Shown: positions 1 through 7,939 of the stretch, one piece after another
How positions within the stretch are numbered: the first letter of the stretch is position 1
Layout of the letters: each line of letters opens with the position of its first letter
DNA from: Candidatus Poribacteria bacterium
GTDB taxonomy: Bacteria; Poribacteria; WGA-4E; WGA-3G
Assembly: GCA_012267415.1 (NCBI GenBank)
Contig: JAAXGN010000034.1
Location: 1-49,283, forward strand
DNA length: 49,283 nt
Direction: 5' to 3'
The notes under the pieces: generated by a model
Databases searched by the model: none
What the model was told of the DNA's origin: nothing
What the model saw: the letters and a program-made list of their open reading frames with translations, nothing else
Made by a program: the position numbers and the translations under genes

Positions 1-1746
1 GGAATCAGAGGAATACCCCTTATCAACGGAGGATTCTACAAGTCCCCCTGATAAGGGGGATTTAGGGGGTTTATCTTCGCCTTCCGTATCAGAAGGATAA
101 GAAACGGTTGACTTCACTTCAATAAACGCTACATCATGAAACACAACCTGTTCCTGCTCCACTGCACGCTTATCAAATACTTCTGCAGGAATATATTTTG
201 GTGCAAGATCAATACCTTTGTTCTTTGCTTCTTGTAACACATTCGGGAACAGTCCCATCTCAAACTCAAAGCCAAGAACATCTACACGTGTAATCTGATT
301 CTTACGACATTCAAGAATTATCTCCTCAATGAATAGACGTGTGACAGGTAGATTGACCGGACCTATAGCGATAAGCCTTCCCGCCTTTTTACCTTGAAAA
401 CTGGGAAAACCTTCCGCTTTTTCAGCAGAATAAGCACGTAGGATAAGTGCAATAAATGCATTTTCTTTTTCCTCTAACTGTTTCTGCTGTTCAACTTCAC
501 GTAAATTTGGATTGACACCGATATAGTGTTGCCGTTCATATTTGCCAAGATTGAGGATTTCAAAGGCCCGATACGCTTCACTGTCCTTTTTGAGTTGACG
601 TTGCACCCCGATCATCCGTTTGCGTGTTGTGTGGACTGCAAACTTACCGAGGTCAGAGACTATCCATTTACGTCCAAGTTTTTCAGCAACGGCGGCGGTT
701 GTGCCAGAACCACAGAAAAAGTCTGCAACGAGGTCACCTTCATTGGATGATGCTTTGATGATGCGCTCAAGTAAAGCCTCCCTTTTTTGAGTAGGATAAT
801 GCAAATATTCGTCAGATGTAGCATCTTGTTGAAAAGATTTAATGTCTCTCCATACGTCTGGAACGGCTATTCCTTGAAGTTCATCAAGGTACTGTTTTTT
901 ACCATTCCCTCTGTCATCTCTATATTTTCTTCCATCAGCATCAACACTTTTGAACCTTTTTAAATACTTATCATCATACGGTGTAAATTGTTTGTTGAAG
1001 ATTTTTTTATCGTGATTCTTTGAATAAAAAAGAATTGTATCATGACTTCTCACCCAATTCTTAACTGCAGATTTGTATCCTGATTTTGTGTCAAATGACC
1101 AAATTACTTCCCGTTCAAAGTTATTTCTAAACGCTTCATCTAAAGCTAAACGAATGTGGCTGTTTACGCGCCAATCACAATGCACATAAATACTGCCATC
1201 ATCTGCCAACAAATCCCGCATCAGTAACAGACGCTCATAAATCATAGCAATAAAGGAATCTGCTCCTTTGCCCCATGTGTCACGGTAGGCGATTTCTTCA
1301 AGGATATTCGGGTTTTTGGTAAGTGTCTCGCCGCCTATCTCAATATCCATCGAAAAATCCGCACCCACATCAAAAGGAGGGTCAATATAGATGAGTTTGA
1401 GTCCGCCTTGTGCCTCAATTTCCTCGCGCAGCGGTCCGTTCTTGAGTGATGACAAAACTAACTTGTTATCACCCCAGATTAGCTTGTTTGTCCAACCTTT
1501 ACGTTGACGTCCTCGATTATCAAATAAACCGAGTTGTTCACTGGATTCTGCGCGGGGTTCGTCTACATGTTCAATTGTCTGAAATGGCAGCACAATGTTG
1601 CAAACTTCGTTGGTCTTGCCGTTCCAAACGAGTTCTACTTCGCGTTTGTCTTCAAATAACAGAAAGCGGTATTTTTCCGGCAGCGGTTTGTCTGCTTCAA
1701 GATAGCGGATGATCTCTTGTTGTTCTGATTCGGTGAGTCGTGGCAT
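1..1746 (-). CDS. Type III-like site-specific adenine DNA methyltransferase (Mod), 3' end outside window
   Basis: The minus frame is open from an ATG at 1746 to the left edge, so the C-terminus is missing. Around residue 120 it has the sequence LIYIDPPF, the motif IV (DPPY/F) of beta-class N6-adenine methylases. Around residue 350 it has DFFCGSGTT, the SAM-binding FxGxG motif. The motif order (IV before I) and the 580+ residues seen fit Mod subunits of type III systems. It lies 44 bp downstream of an Mrr-like nuclease gene on the same strand, so the two probably form one restriction-modification unit. A type III Res helicase may lie beyond the left edge but cannot be seen. A palindromic dispersed repeat is embedded in frame near codons 558-567. 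Class is well supported; the recognition sequence is unknown. Confidence 0.85.
   Translation of the reverse strand, partial: MPRLTESEQQEIIRYLEADKPLPEKYRFLLFEDKREVELVWNGKTNEVCNIVLPFQTIEHVDEPRAESSEQLGLFDNRGRQRKGWTNKLIWGDNKLVLSSLKNGPLREEIEAQGGLKLIYIDPPFDVGADFSMDIEIGGETLTKNPNILEEIAYRDTWGKGADSFIAMIYERLLLMRDLLADDGSIYVHCDWRVNSHIRLALDEAFRNNFEREVIWSFDTKSGYKSAVKNWVRSHDTILFYSKNHDKKIFNKQFTPYDDKYLKRFKSVDADGRKYRDDRGNGKKQYLDELQGIAVPDVWRDIKSFQQDATSDEYLHYPTQKREALLERIIKASSNEGDLVADFFCGSGTTAAVAEKLGRKWIVSDLGKFAVHTTRKRMIGVQRQLKKDSEAYRAFEILNLGKYERQHYIGVNPNLREVEQQKQLEEKENAFIALILRAYSAEKAEGFPSFQGKKAGRLIAIGPVNLPVTRLFIEEIILECRKNQITRVDVLGFEFEMGLFPNVLQEAKNKGIDLAPKYIPAEVFDKRAVEQEQVVFHDVAFIEVKSTVSYPSDTEGEDKPPKSPLSGGLVESSVDKGYSSDS
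44..74. repeat. Palindromic GC-rich repeat inside the mod coding frame
   Basis: The string CCCCCTGATAAGGGGGATTT and a following GGGGGTTT match the interior of the inverted-repeat element at 2733-2870. Here it is read in frame by the methyltransferase as Lys-Pro-Pro-Lys-Ser-Pro-Leu-Ser-Gly-Gly, without a stop. It appears to be an insertion tolerated in a low-complexity segment of the protein. Confidence 0.7.
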
Positions 1747-1790
1747 AGTTGCTCTCTTATTTTGTTCGAAACGGGGTTAAACAGATTTAG

Positions 1791-2657
1791 CTATTTTTCG
1801 CTCGGAATATGATACGCAAGGTAATTGGCTATTTCTTCGTCAACTTCTCTGATAGGATCTAACCACGGACGATCAGGTAAAACTGGGTCCAACATTCTGT
1901 TAAAGTCGTCTTTGTTAACGAAATAGATATTCTTTCTGATTGCTTTTGCTTCATCCACAAACTGTTGTGCATCTGGTGATAATCTCTCAGCAGTTGAGAC
2001 GACAACACCCGTGCGTACTCCCTTCACAGACATAACTCCAAGTAGATTCCGAATTGTACTTACTGCTTCAGCAGGTTTCTGTGGACCACGGCGTTTAACT
2101 TGTATAAACCATTGTTCCTGCTCTGCATCAATTAAAAGGACATCGACTCCGCCATCTTTAGGACCACCAACGTGTGTTACTTCGGCATTCGTATAATTTG
2201 CTTTGAATACGTCTGCAACGAATTCTTCAAATCGTCTGGGATTAAAGGAATACAATAGATCTGGGTCTCGTCTTATCTGTAAAGATAATTCTGTCTCGCA
2301 GCCATCTGGTAAGTTAGGATTGAACTCCCTTAATTTAGATTTATAAACCCAATTATCTGGTGGTGGCATACATGCACGGTATGCAGAATAAAGGCGCGTT
2401 TGCCAGAAACGACAATTCTTACAATACCATAGACAGAAATCGCGATGCATATCTTCTTTTAGTTCTTCATTCTCAATCTTTTCTAATTTGGTTGCACAGA
2501 AAGTGCATATTATAATATCTTCGATTGGATTTTCAACAATTGTTTCCTCTTCTTCATCATCCCAATCTTCATCATCATGTAAGACATATTCATCACCCAA
2601 CACCCTGTATTTATCGTATGCTTCCATCTGTTTTGGTTTAGTATTAGTGCTAACCAT
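1791..2657 (-). CDS. Mrr-like restriction endonuclease with Cys-rich N-terminal region
   Basis: This 288-residue protein has an acidic N-terminus. A probable zinc-binding Cys cluster follows (C51-x2-C54 and C75-x3-C79-x2-C82). From about residue 140 there is an Mrr-type PD-(D/E)xK nuclease domain. It begins RRFEEFVADVF, and continues with GGPKDGGVDVL (D172) and FIQVKRR (Q186-x-K188), the D...QxK active site typical of Mrr_cat proteins. Such domains cut modified or specific DNA. It is transcribed just upstream of the type III-like methylase (44 bp gap), which suggests that they act together. Alternatively it could be an independent type IV (modification-dependent) enzyme. The start is supported by a GGTGG stretch before the ATG. 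Confidence 0.82.
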   Translation of the reverse strand: MVSTNTKPKQMEAYDKYRVLGDEYVLHDDEDWDDEEEETIVENPIEDIIICTFCATKLEKIENEELKEDMHRDFCLWYCKNCRFWQTRLYSAYRACMPPPDNWVYKSKLREFNPNLPDGCETELSLQIRRDPDLLYSFNPRRFEEFVADVFKANYTNAEVTHVGGPKDGGVDVLLIDAEQEQWFIQVKRRGPQKPAEAVSTIRNLLGVMSVKGVRTGVVVSTAERLSPDAQQFVDEAKAIRKNIYFVNKDDFNRMLDPVLPDRPWLDPIREVDEEIANYLAYHIPSEK

Positions 2658-2732
2658 AGTAATCCACCTATTATTAAGTTTAATATTACATTGTAGTAAG
2701 ATTCTATCACAAAAATTCTAACAATTCAATTG

Positions 2733-2870
2733 AATCAGGACTTACGCAGTTTCTCTTAAAATCCCCTGATAAGGGGGATTTAGGGGGTTAAATCACTAAA
2801 ATATCATTGAAATACCGACTTTTAACCCCCCTAACCCCCCTTATCAAGGGGGAATGCGTAAGTCCTGATT
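2733..2870. mobile_element. 138-bp MITE-like inverted-repeat element (GGACTTACGCA ends)
   Basis: The left end AATCAGGACTTACGCA (2733-2748) is the exact reverse complement of the right end at 2855-2870. The interior holds a second inverted pair of C/G-rich stretches (about 2761-2790 against 2821-2853). There is no coding capacity. A further copy of the terminal sequence begins at about 49259, at the window's right edge. Similar short non-autonomous elements are mobilised by IS630-type transposases, but none is present here. Confidence 0.75.
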
Positions 2871-2934
2871 AAATAAAATAGGAGCGGGTTTCCCTTCCAA
2901 TTCCAGAGGGTTGGGTTTACTACCCGAAGATTAA

Positions 2935-4173
2935 ATGAAAGTTTGTATATTGACACATGGGTATCCACGTTTTCCTGATGACACAACGGCACCATTTATT
3001 GAATCTATCGCTGAGACACTTCAGCAACAAGAGAATATTGAGGTGACGGTTCTCACACCAGATACGCCACAATTTGCACGTTCCGAAACAGATAGCACAG
3101 TAAATCTACAGACGTATCGCTACTTTTTTCCTCGGCAGCTGCAACGTTTGGGATATTCCAATACATTGGTGAACGATTGTGCCTTAAAAAAATATGTATA
3201 CCTATTAGCACCTTTTCTGTTTATATCGGGTATATTCCACCTATTTTGGTTGAGTCGCAAACATAAATTTGACGTGATTCATGCACACTGGCTTTTACCC
3301 AACGGTTTTATAAGCGCAGTTGTCAATAGACTGTTAAAGATACCGTATGTCATAACGCTCCACGGTTCAGATATTTTTGTTTCTAAACAGAATCTTATCT
3401 TCAAAAATATGGCAAAGTGGACACTCAAGCATGCTGCAATGGTAACGAGTGTGACCCCCGCATTTTTACCCGAGTTAGCAGCATTGGGGGTGCCAGAGCA
3501 TAAGCGGTCTATGATACCGAATGGTGTAACTCCCAGTGTGTTTTCTACACCGTCTCAACAAAGAATTACTGAGCTGCGAGAAACACTTTCAATTCCAGAA
3601 AATTGTCCCATCGTTTTCGCGTTAGGACGTATCGTTTTAAAAAAGGGATTCAATGTGCTGATTCAGGCACTCCCTTATGTAAGAGAAAAGGTCCAGGATG
3701 TAAGAGTTATTATTGGTGGGGATGGGACTGACCTGCCTCGCCTAAAAACACTTGCGGAAGAAACCGGTGTTTCAGATATTGTCCATTTCACTGGCACGAT
3801 AAATCGAACTGACGTTCCCGTCTATTTTTATTTATCTGATCTGTTTGTGCTTCCCGCAGTATTTGATCCGAAAGGCAACGTTGATGGATGTCCAATTGTA
3901 ATTTTAGAAGCGATGGCGTGCGGGAAACCTGTAGTTTCCTCAAATATATCGGGTATACCTATTGTCGTAAAGGATGGCGAAACAGGCATCTTAGTAAATG
4001 AGAAAAACGTTGACGGTTTAGCGACCGCTATTATTTCGCTATTAGAAGACCCAGCGAAACGAGAACAGTTTGGAAAAGCGGGACAGCAACGTATCCAGCA
4101 AGAATTAACTTGGACAAAAACAGTAGAACAGTTTATCAGCATCTATCAGCAAAATGTCAACAGAAATACATAA
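2935..4173 (+). CDS. Glycosyltransferase family 4 (GT-B fold)
   Basis: The 412-residue protein has the two Rossmann-like halves of a GT4 enzyme. The N-terminal half starts MKVCILTHGYPRFPDD and contains HAHWLLPNGF and ITLHGSDIFV. The C-terminal half contains FALGRIVLKKGF, GGDGTDLPRL and near residue 330 VDGCPIVILEAMACGKPVV, the nucleotide-sugar binding E-x7-E region with Asp in place of the first Glu. It transfers a sugar from an activated donor to a lipid or glycan acceptor at the cytoplasmic face; donor and acceptor are unknown. It is the first gene of a four-gene run; its end overlaps the next gene by 20 bp, indicating translational coupling. Confidence 0.9.
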   Translation: MKVCILTHGYPRFPDDTTAPFIESIAETLQQQENIEVTVLTPDTPQFARSETDSTVNLQTYRYFFPRQLQRLGYSNTLVNDCALKKYVYLLAPFLFISGIFHLFWLSRKHKFDVIHAHWLLPNGFISAVVNRLLKIPYVITLHGSDIFVSKQNLIFKNMAKWTLKHAAMVTSVTPAFLPELAALGVPEHKRSMIPNGVTPSVFSTPSQQRITELRETLSIPENCPIVFALGRIVLKKGFNVLIQALPYVREKVQDVRVIIGGDGTDLPRLKTLAEETGVSDIVHFTGTINRTDVPVYFYLSDLFVLPAVFDPKGNVDGCPIVILEAMACGKPVVSSNISGIPIVVKDGETGILVNEKNVDGLATAIISLLEDPAKREQFGKAGQQRIQQELTWTKTVEQFISIYQQNVNRNT

Positions 4174-5146
4174 TACTCCCCATTTATCAATAGTCATCCC
4201 AGCATACAATGAGGCGGAATCGCTTCCTGTTTTGCTGGAGCAGATTGAACTTACTCTGAAAACGCATGCCTACGATGCAGAAGTAATTTTTATCAACGAT
4301 GGCAGCACTGATAATACGCCTGAGGTGCTTGATGCACTCGCTGCATCGGTAGCTTTGTTTCCAATTAAGGTTATCCATTTCAAACGCAATCAGGGAAAAG
4401 CAGAAGCACTCACTGCGGGGTTCGCTGCAGCAACAGGAGACATTGTTATAACGATGGATGCTGATCTGCAGGATGACCCAAGAGAAATTCCCAAGTTGTT
4501 AGACACACTTCACAACGGTGGCTACGATGTCATATCTGGATGGAAATTTCCGCGTAAGGATCCCTTTGAAAAGCGCGCTTTCTCTTTCATTTTCAACAAC
4601 GTTACTGCTTGGTTCACTGGTGTGAAACTCCACGATATGAATTGTGGGTTCAAGGCATATCGGACAGAAGTTGTCAAAGAGCTTCACCTCTACGGAGACC
4701 TACATCGGTATATCCCTATCTTGGTACATCAAGCAGGATACCGGATTGGGGAAGTCAAAGTGAAACATCACCCACGTCGTTTTGGTGTTTCTAAGTACGG
4801 ACTAAAGCGGATACCCAAAGGTTTCTTTGATCTCTTGACGGTGCTGTTTATAACGAAATACCTTAAACGTCCTTTACATGTTTTCGGCATGATGGGTGCA
4901 ATCGTCACTTTCATCGGTGTAATAATCGGGATCTACCTTGCTTTTATATGGTTTATAGAAGGAGGTGTTGGTTTTCGTCCGCTACTGATGATGTCTGTTT
5001 TGATGATAATTCTTGGCGCACAGTTTTTTTCTATCGGACTACTGGGAGAGTTGATTATCGGTCTTATGTCTCGTCTTGAACGCCGCATACTTACGGAGAA
5101 AAAGGTTACCAAACATCCCATGAGCCAGAATGATGGAAAATACTAA
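4154..5146 (+). CDS. Glycosyltransferase family 2, membrane anchored (dolichol-phosphate mannosyltransferase-like)
   Basis: The protein is 330 residues. The N-terminal GT-A domain shows LSIVIPAYNEAESLPVLLEQ at residues 11-30. Its metal-binding DxD (MDADLQDDP, D102 and D104) precedes a conserved Gly-rich acceptor region. After about residue 230 there are two hydrophobic helices (near 240-265 and 278-302) ending in a basic tail, as in GtrB/DPM1-like enzymes. Those enzymes load a sugar onto a polyprenyl phosphate at the inner membrane face. It overlaps its upstream neighbour by 20 bp and the downstream flippase-like gene by 17 bp. The likely product is a polyprenyl-phosphate sugar used by this cluster. 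Confidence 0.9.
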   Translation: MSTEIHNTPHLSIVIPAYNEAESLPVLLEQIELTLKTHAYDAEVIFINDGSTDNTPEVLDALAASVALFPIKVIHFKRNQGKAEALTAGFAAATGDIVITMDADLQDDPREIPKLLDTLHNGGYDVISGWKFPRKDPFEKRAFSFIFNNVTAWFTGVKLHDMNCGFKAYRTEVVKELHLYGDLHRYIPILVHQAGYRIGEVKVKHHPRRFGVSKYGLKRIPKGFFDLLTVLFITKYLKRPLHVFGMMGAIVTFIGVIIGIYLAFIWFIEGGVGFRPLLMMSVLMIILGAQFFSIGLLGELIIGLMSRLERRILTEKKVTKHPMSQNDGKY

Positions 5147-6131
5147 GACACATTCCAGCGTACAAGCAGAGATACTTCGTTATACAAAATACCTGATCGC
5201 ATTAGCAATACTACTTTTTCTCTTCAAACGACTTGTCGGACTGATTGAAGAACTAAAAGTAGAATCCATATCTTTTAGTCCTTTTTTCTTATTAATATCT
5301 TGTGTTATTCTGATTTTCTATCGGACGCTGCAAATTTCCCCATGGTTGAAAATTTATCAAAAAATTGCCTTAAAACCGGTCTCCATTTTCTCTGTATGGA
5401 TATTCTTCCAACTATCTGAACTTGGAAAATACTTGCCGGGAAAAGTTGGGCATTTTTTAGGCATTATTGCACTCTCTCGTCCCCTCGGAATTGCAAAAAC
5501 TGAGGCAATAGTCAGCACGTTGCTGCAGCTCGTATTCCAATGTGTTTTAGGAGTCTTAGTTGGATTGCCTGTCCTGTATTCCCCTACAGCAAAGGAATTT
5601 TTACGTAGTTTGCTTGACAAGTTTCAGCATAACATCATATATTTCATTGGGATACTGCTGGTAATTGTGGGACTTTGTGCATTCTTTTGCATCTTACTTC
5701 AAAAGCAGTTGCGGGACAGCATGATGTATCTCCGAAAAGGCATACAAGCAGTTTTTTCTACGATGGGGACACTTCGTCTTATCGTGATTTATCTGCTGCT
5801 TTGGGTTCATTCAGGTATTGCCTTTTTTTTCTTTGTGAAAAGTATTTACCCGATTCATGTAACACAATTCCCAATTATTATGAGTATCTTCGCCTTCGCG
5901 TGGAGTATCGGATTCATGACCATGGTAACACCTGGAGGGTTAGGTGTCAGGGAAGGCATTTTGAGTCTGTTGTTAACTTCATGTCTGCCACCTGCAACAG
6001 CAACGCTTGTAGCACTACTGTCAAGAATATGGGTAATTTGTATAGAGATTATCCTCGCTGGTGTTGCTTTTGGATGCTACATTAGACAGAAACAGATTAT
6101 TCCGAACATTGAAGAAACTAACAGTAATTAA
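5130..6131 (+). CDS. Flippase-like / lysylphosphatidylglycerol synthase TM-family membrane protein
   Basis: The 333-residue protein is very hydrophobic, with about eight predicted membrane segments. It carries features of the LPG_synthase_TM (AglD/UPF0104) family: ELGKYLPGKVGHFLG in the first third and TPGGLGVREG near residue 270. No soluble transferase domain is attached. Family members often sit with GT2 genes and are thought to handle or translocate lipid-linked sugars. The 17-bp overlap with the GT2 gene supports that role here, but transport itself is not shown. Confidence 0.82.
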   Translation: MMENTKTHSSVQAEILRYTKYLIALAILLFLFKRLVGLIEELKVESISFSPFFLLISCVILIFYRTLQISPWLKIYQKIALKPVSIFSVWIFFQLSELGKYLPGKVGHFLGIIALSRPLGIAKTEAIVSTLLQLVFQCVLGVLVGLPVLYSPTAKEFLRSLLDKFQHNIIYFIGILLVIVGLCAFFCILLQKQLRDSMMYLRKGIQAVFSTMGTLRLIVIYLLLWVHSGIAFFFFVKSIYPIHVTQFPIIMSIFAFAWSIGFMTMVTPGGLGVREGILSLLLTSCLPPATATLVALLSRIWVICIEIILAGVAFGCYIRQKQIIPNIEETNSN

Positions 6132-6182
6132 ACAGACTGAAGACATTTTGTGGCTTGTCATATATCATTTAGGAGTTGCTAA

Positions 6183-6974
6183 ATGGCAGAAAGAACAGAT
6201 CCGTCTCAAAAAATAAATCACCCTTTTTATTCTCAGTATCGCGCTGTTTATGAATATGCAACGCAATTCGTACAAGCAAAACATGTATTAGATATTGGGT
6301 GCGGTGAAGGATATGGAGCACACTTGTTGGCACAACACGCCAAAGAGGTACATGCTATTGATAAGCATAAGAAAACTATTCAGAAAGCACAACAGAAATA
6401 TTCACTACCAAACCTTAGTTTTATCGTTCAAGATGTTAAAAGACTTTCAGAATATACATTTGACACATTTGATATCGCTTGTTGTTTTCACGTCATTGAA
6501 CATATTAAAGAACCGGTCCGTTTATTAATGGATATAAGAGAGCTTCTATCAGAATCAGGTATACTTTTGATTTCTACACCAAACCGATATTCACCTTTTC
6601 GTAGATCCACTGGGATGGAGTGGCCTTTCCATGAACGTGAGTATTCCGTTAACGAATTTCGAGAACTCCTTTCAATCAATTTTAATAACGTAGAGCTTTA
6701 CGCACTTCACACAAGCGAAAACGTTCAACAATTTCAAGATATGCGAGCACGGTATGTGCAGCAGATTTTCAAATGGGACATCCTGAGGATGCGTCAATGG
6801 CTTCCTAAAAAGTTACTGCAATTTAGCTTTAACGTCGGGGGGAAAATGCTAAAATCATTTATGAACGCTACTCACAGTAATTTGATTCACAGTATCGCTG
6901 TACCAGATTATCATGTATCAGATACGGAACTTCATAATGGATTAGATCTTATTGGTGTGTGTCGTAACTATTGA
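6183..6974 (+). CDS. Class I SAM-dependent methyltransferase
   Basis: The 263-residue protein has the class I SAM-binding motif VLDIGCGEGYGAHLL at residues 35-49. An acidic ribose-binding region (AIDKHKKT) follows, then the post-II motif FDIACCFHVIEHI typical of the Methyltransf_11 family. AGGAG precedes the ATG at 6183. It follows three glycosylation genes with a 51-bp gap, so a sugar or lipid-linked glycan is the likely substrate; this is inferred from context. The C-terminal 90 residues are not typical of any named subfamily I recognise. Confidence 0.85.
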   Translation: MAERTDPSQKINHPFYSQYRAVYEYATQFVQAKHVLDIGCGEGYGAHLLAQHAKEVHAIDKHKKTIQKAQQKYSLPNLSFIVQDVKRLSEYTFDTFDIACCFHVIEHIKEPVRLLMDIRELLSESGILLISTPNRYSPFRRSTGMEWPFHEREYSVNEFRELLSINFNNVELYALHTSENVQQFQDMRARYVQQIFKWDILRMRQWLPKKLLQFSFNVGGKMLKSFMNATHSNLIHSIAVPDYHVSDTELHNGLDLIGVCRNY

Positions 6975-7492
6975 ATTGTACTTAATTCACTTGCGACTGT
7001 GCTAAACACCCTTCAGCCATCATTACCCTCTCCGTACATCAAACATCGTCATATTTCTGTAGCACATTCATCTTGATTGTGCTTCTCTGGACAACATGCA
7101 TCCTTCAATGGACTTCTCTGTACCCCATTGATAAGACCCAATGCTGAACAGATACATTATCGCGTGGATTGACCGTGCTTCGTAGCACAATCAAGATGAA
7201 TGTGCTACGGTTTGATAAGACCCAATGCTGAACAGATCCATTATCGCGTGGATTGACGTGCTTCGTAGCACAATCAAGGATGAATGTGCTACAGATTGAT
7301 AACGCCAATGCTGAGCAGATACTTTTTTGTGCAGTACGGCGTTCATCAGGACGTCATGCCAAAAGCTTTACACACCCTTTGAATTAAGAACCATTTGAAA
7401 AAAGATAAGAGATTTGATAACATGTTGTTGTAAGGGAAATAGAACCCAGCATAAATACACAACATATTGACAATAGTATCACACTCCAAGTA
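6975..7492. other. Non-coding gap with tandem repeats
   Basis: No convincing gene is present. The first part (about 7050-7085) carries an inverted copy of the GTAGCACATTCATCTTGATT sequence found inside the tandem repeat that follows. Short ORFs here are made entirely of repeat sequence. Confidence 0.6.
7130..7321. repeat. 84-bp tandem repeat, two full units and a partial third
   Basis: Units start at 7130, 7214 and 7298, each beginning GATAAGACCCAATGCTGA or a close variant. The two full units are both 84 bp and differ at only a few positions. Each unit contains a hairpin, CGTAGCACAATC...GAATGTGCTACG. Confidence 0.85.
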
Positions 7493-7825
7493 ATGGATAA
7501 TACAGGTAACACATTTGTCGACACAGTATTCGGTGACATTGCAGAAGAAAAACTAACACCCGAAGTAGTTGAGGTAATAGTAGAGTACGAGGAGATACAA
7601 ACAACATTACCAAGTTTAAATGACGAACTAAAACCCCTTTTGGATGCAATCCCTTTAGACATGGACGCTATCAGATCAGTAAATGGTAAAAAGAGATATC
7701 TAAAACAGCGACGTAAGGAAATCCTTGAAATTCTTGCCAAGTATTCTGATAAAGCATTCAATGAACTTCAGGCTACATTAGAACGGGAAAAAGCTGCTAA
7801 ACGTATGATGGCTGAGTTAGACTAA
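7493..7825 (+). CDS. Hypothetical charged helical protein, apparently truncated by an in-frame stop
   Basis: The ORF gives 110 residues with no recognised domain. The second half is helical and very charged (KKRYLKQRRKEILEILAKYS). After the TAA at 7823-7825 the same frame stays open for 37 more codons. That tail has coiled-coil character (ENEAKLRRLRDEVDDLHKSI) and ends at a TGA (7937-7939). This TGA overlaps the TTG start of the next gene as TTGA, a usual form of translational coupling. The natural end was therefore probably 7939, and the TAA a recent nonsense change. Function unknown; the neighbours are exported propeller proteins. Confidence 0.55.
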   Translation: MDNTGNTFVDTVFGDIAEEKLTPEVVEVIVEYEEIQTTLPSLNDELKPLLDAIPLDMDAIRSVNGKKRYLKQRRKEILEILAKYSDKAFNELQATLEREKAAKRMMAELD

Positions 7826-7939
7826 CCCACATCTACCGACGAGAATACTGCTGAAAAAGAGAATGAGGCTAAGTTGAGAAGGTTACGTGACGAAGTCGAT
7901 GACTTACATAAATCCATAAAAGAAGGAGAAGGACTTTGA
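7826..7939 (+). other. In-frame continuation of the upstream ORF after its TAA stop
   Basis: Thirty-seven sense codons and a TGA continue the frame of the 7493 ORF. The composition (Glu, Lys, Arg, Leu in heptad-like spacing) matches the part before the stop. It also contains the AAGGAGAAGGA ribosome binding site for the next gene. Confidence 0.55.

Noticed and set aside
7105..7308. 67-codon ORF on the minus strand
   Set aside because: It is made entirely of the 84-bp tandem repeat and has no independent coding signal.
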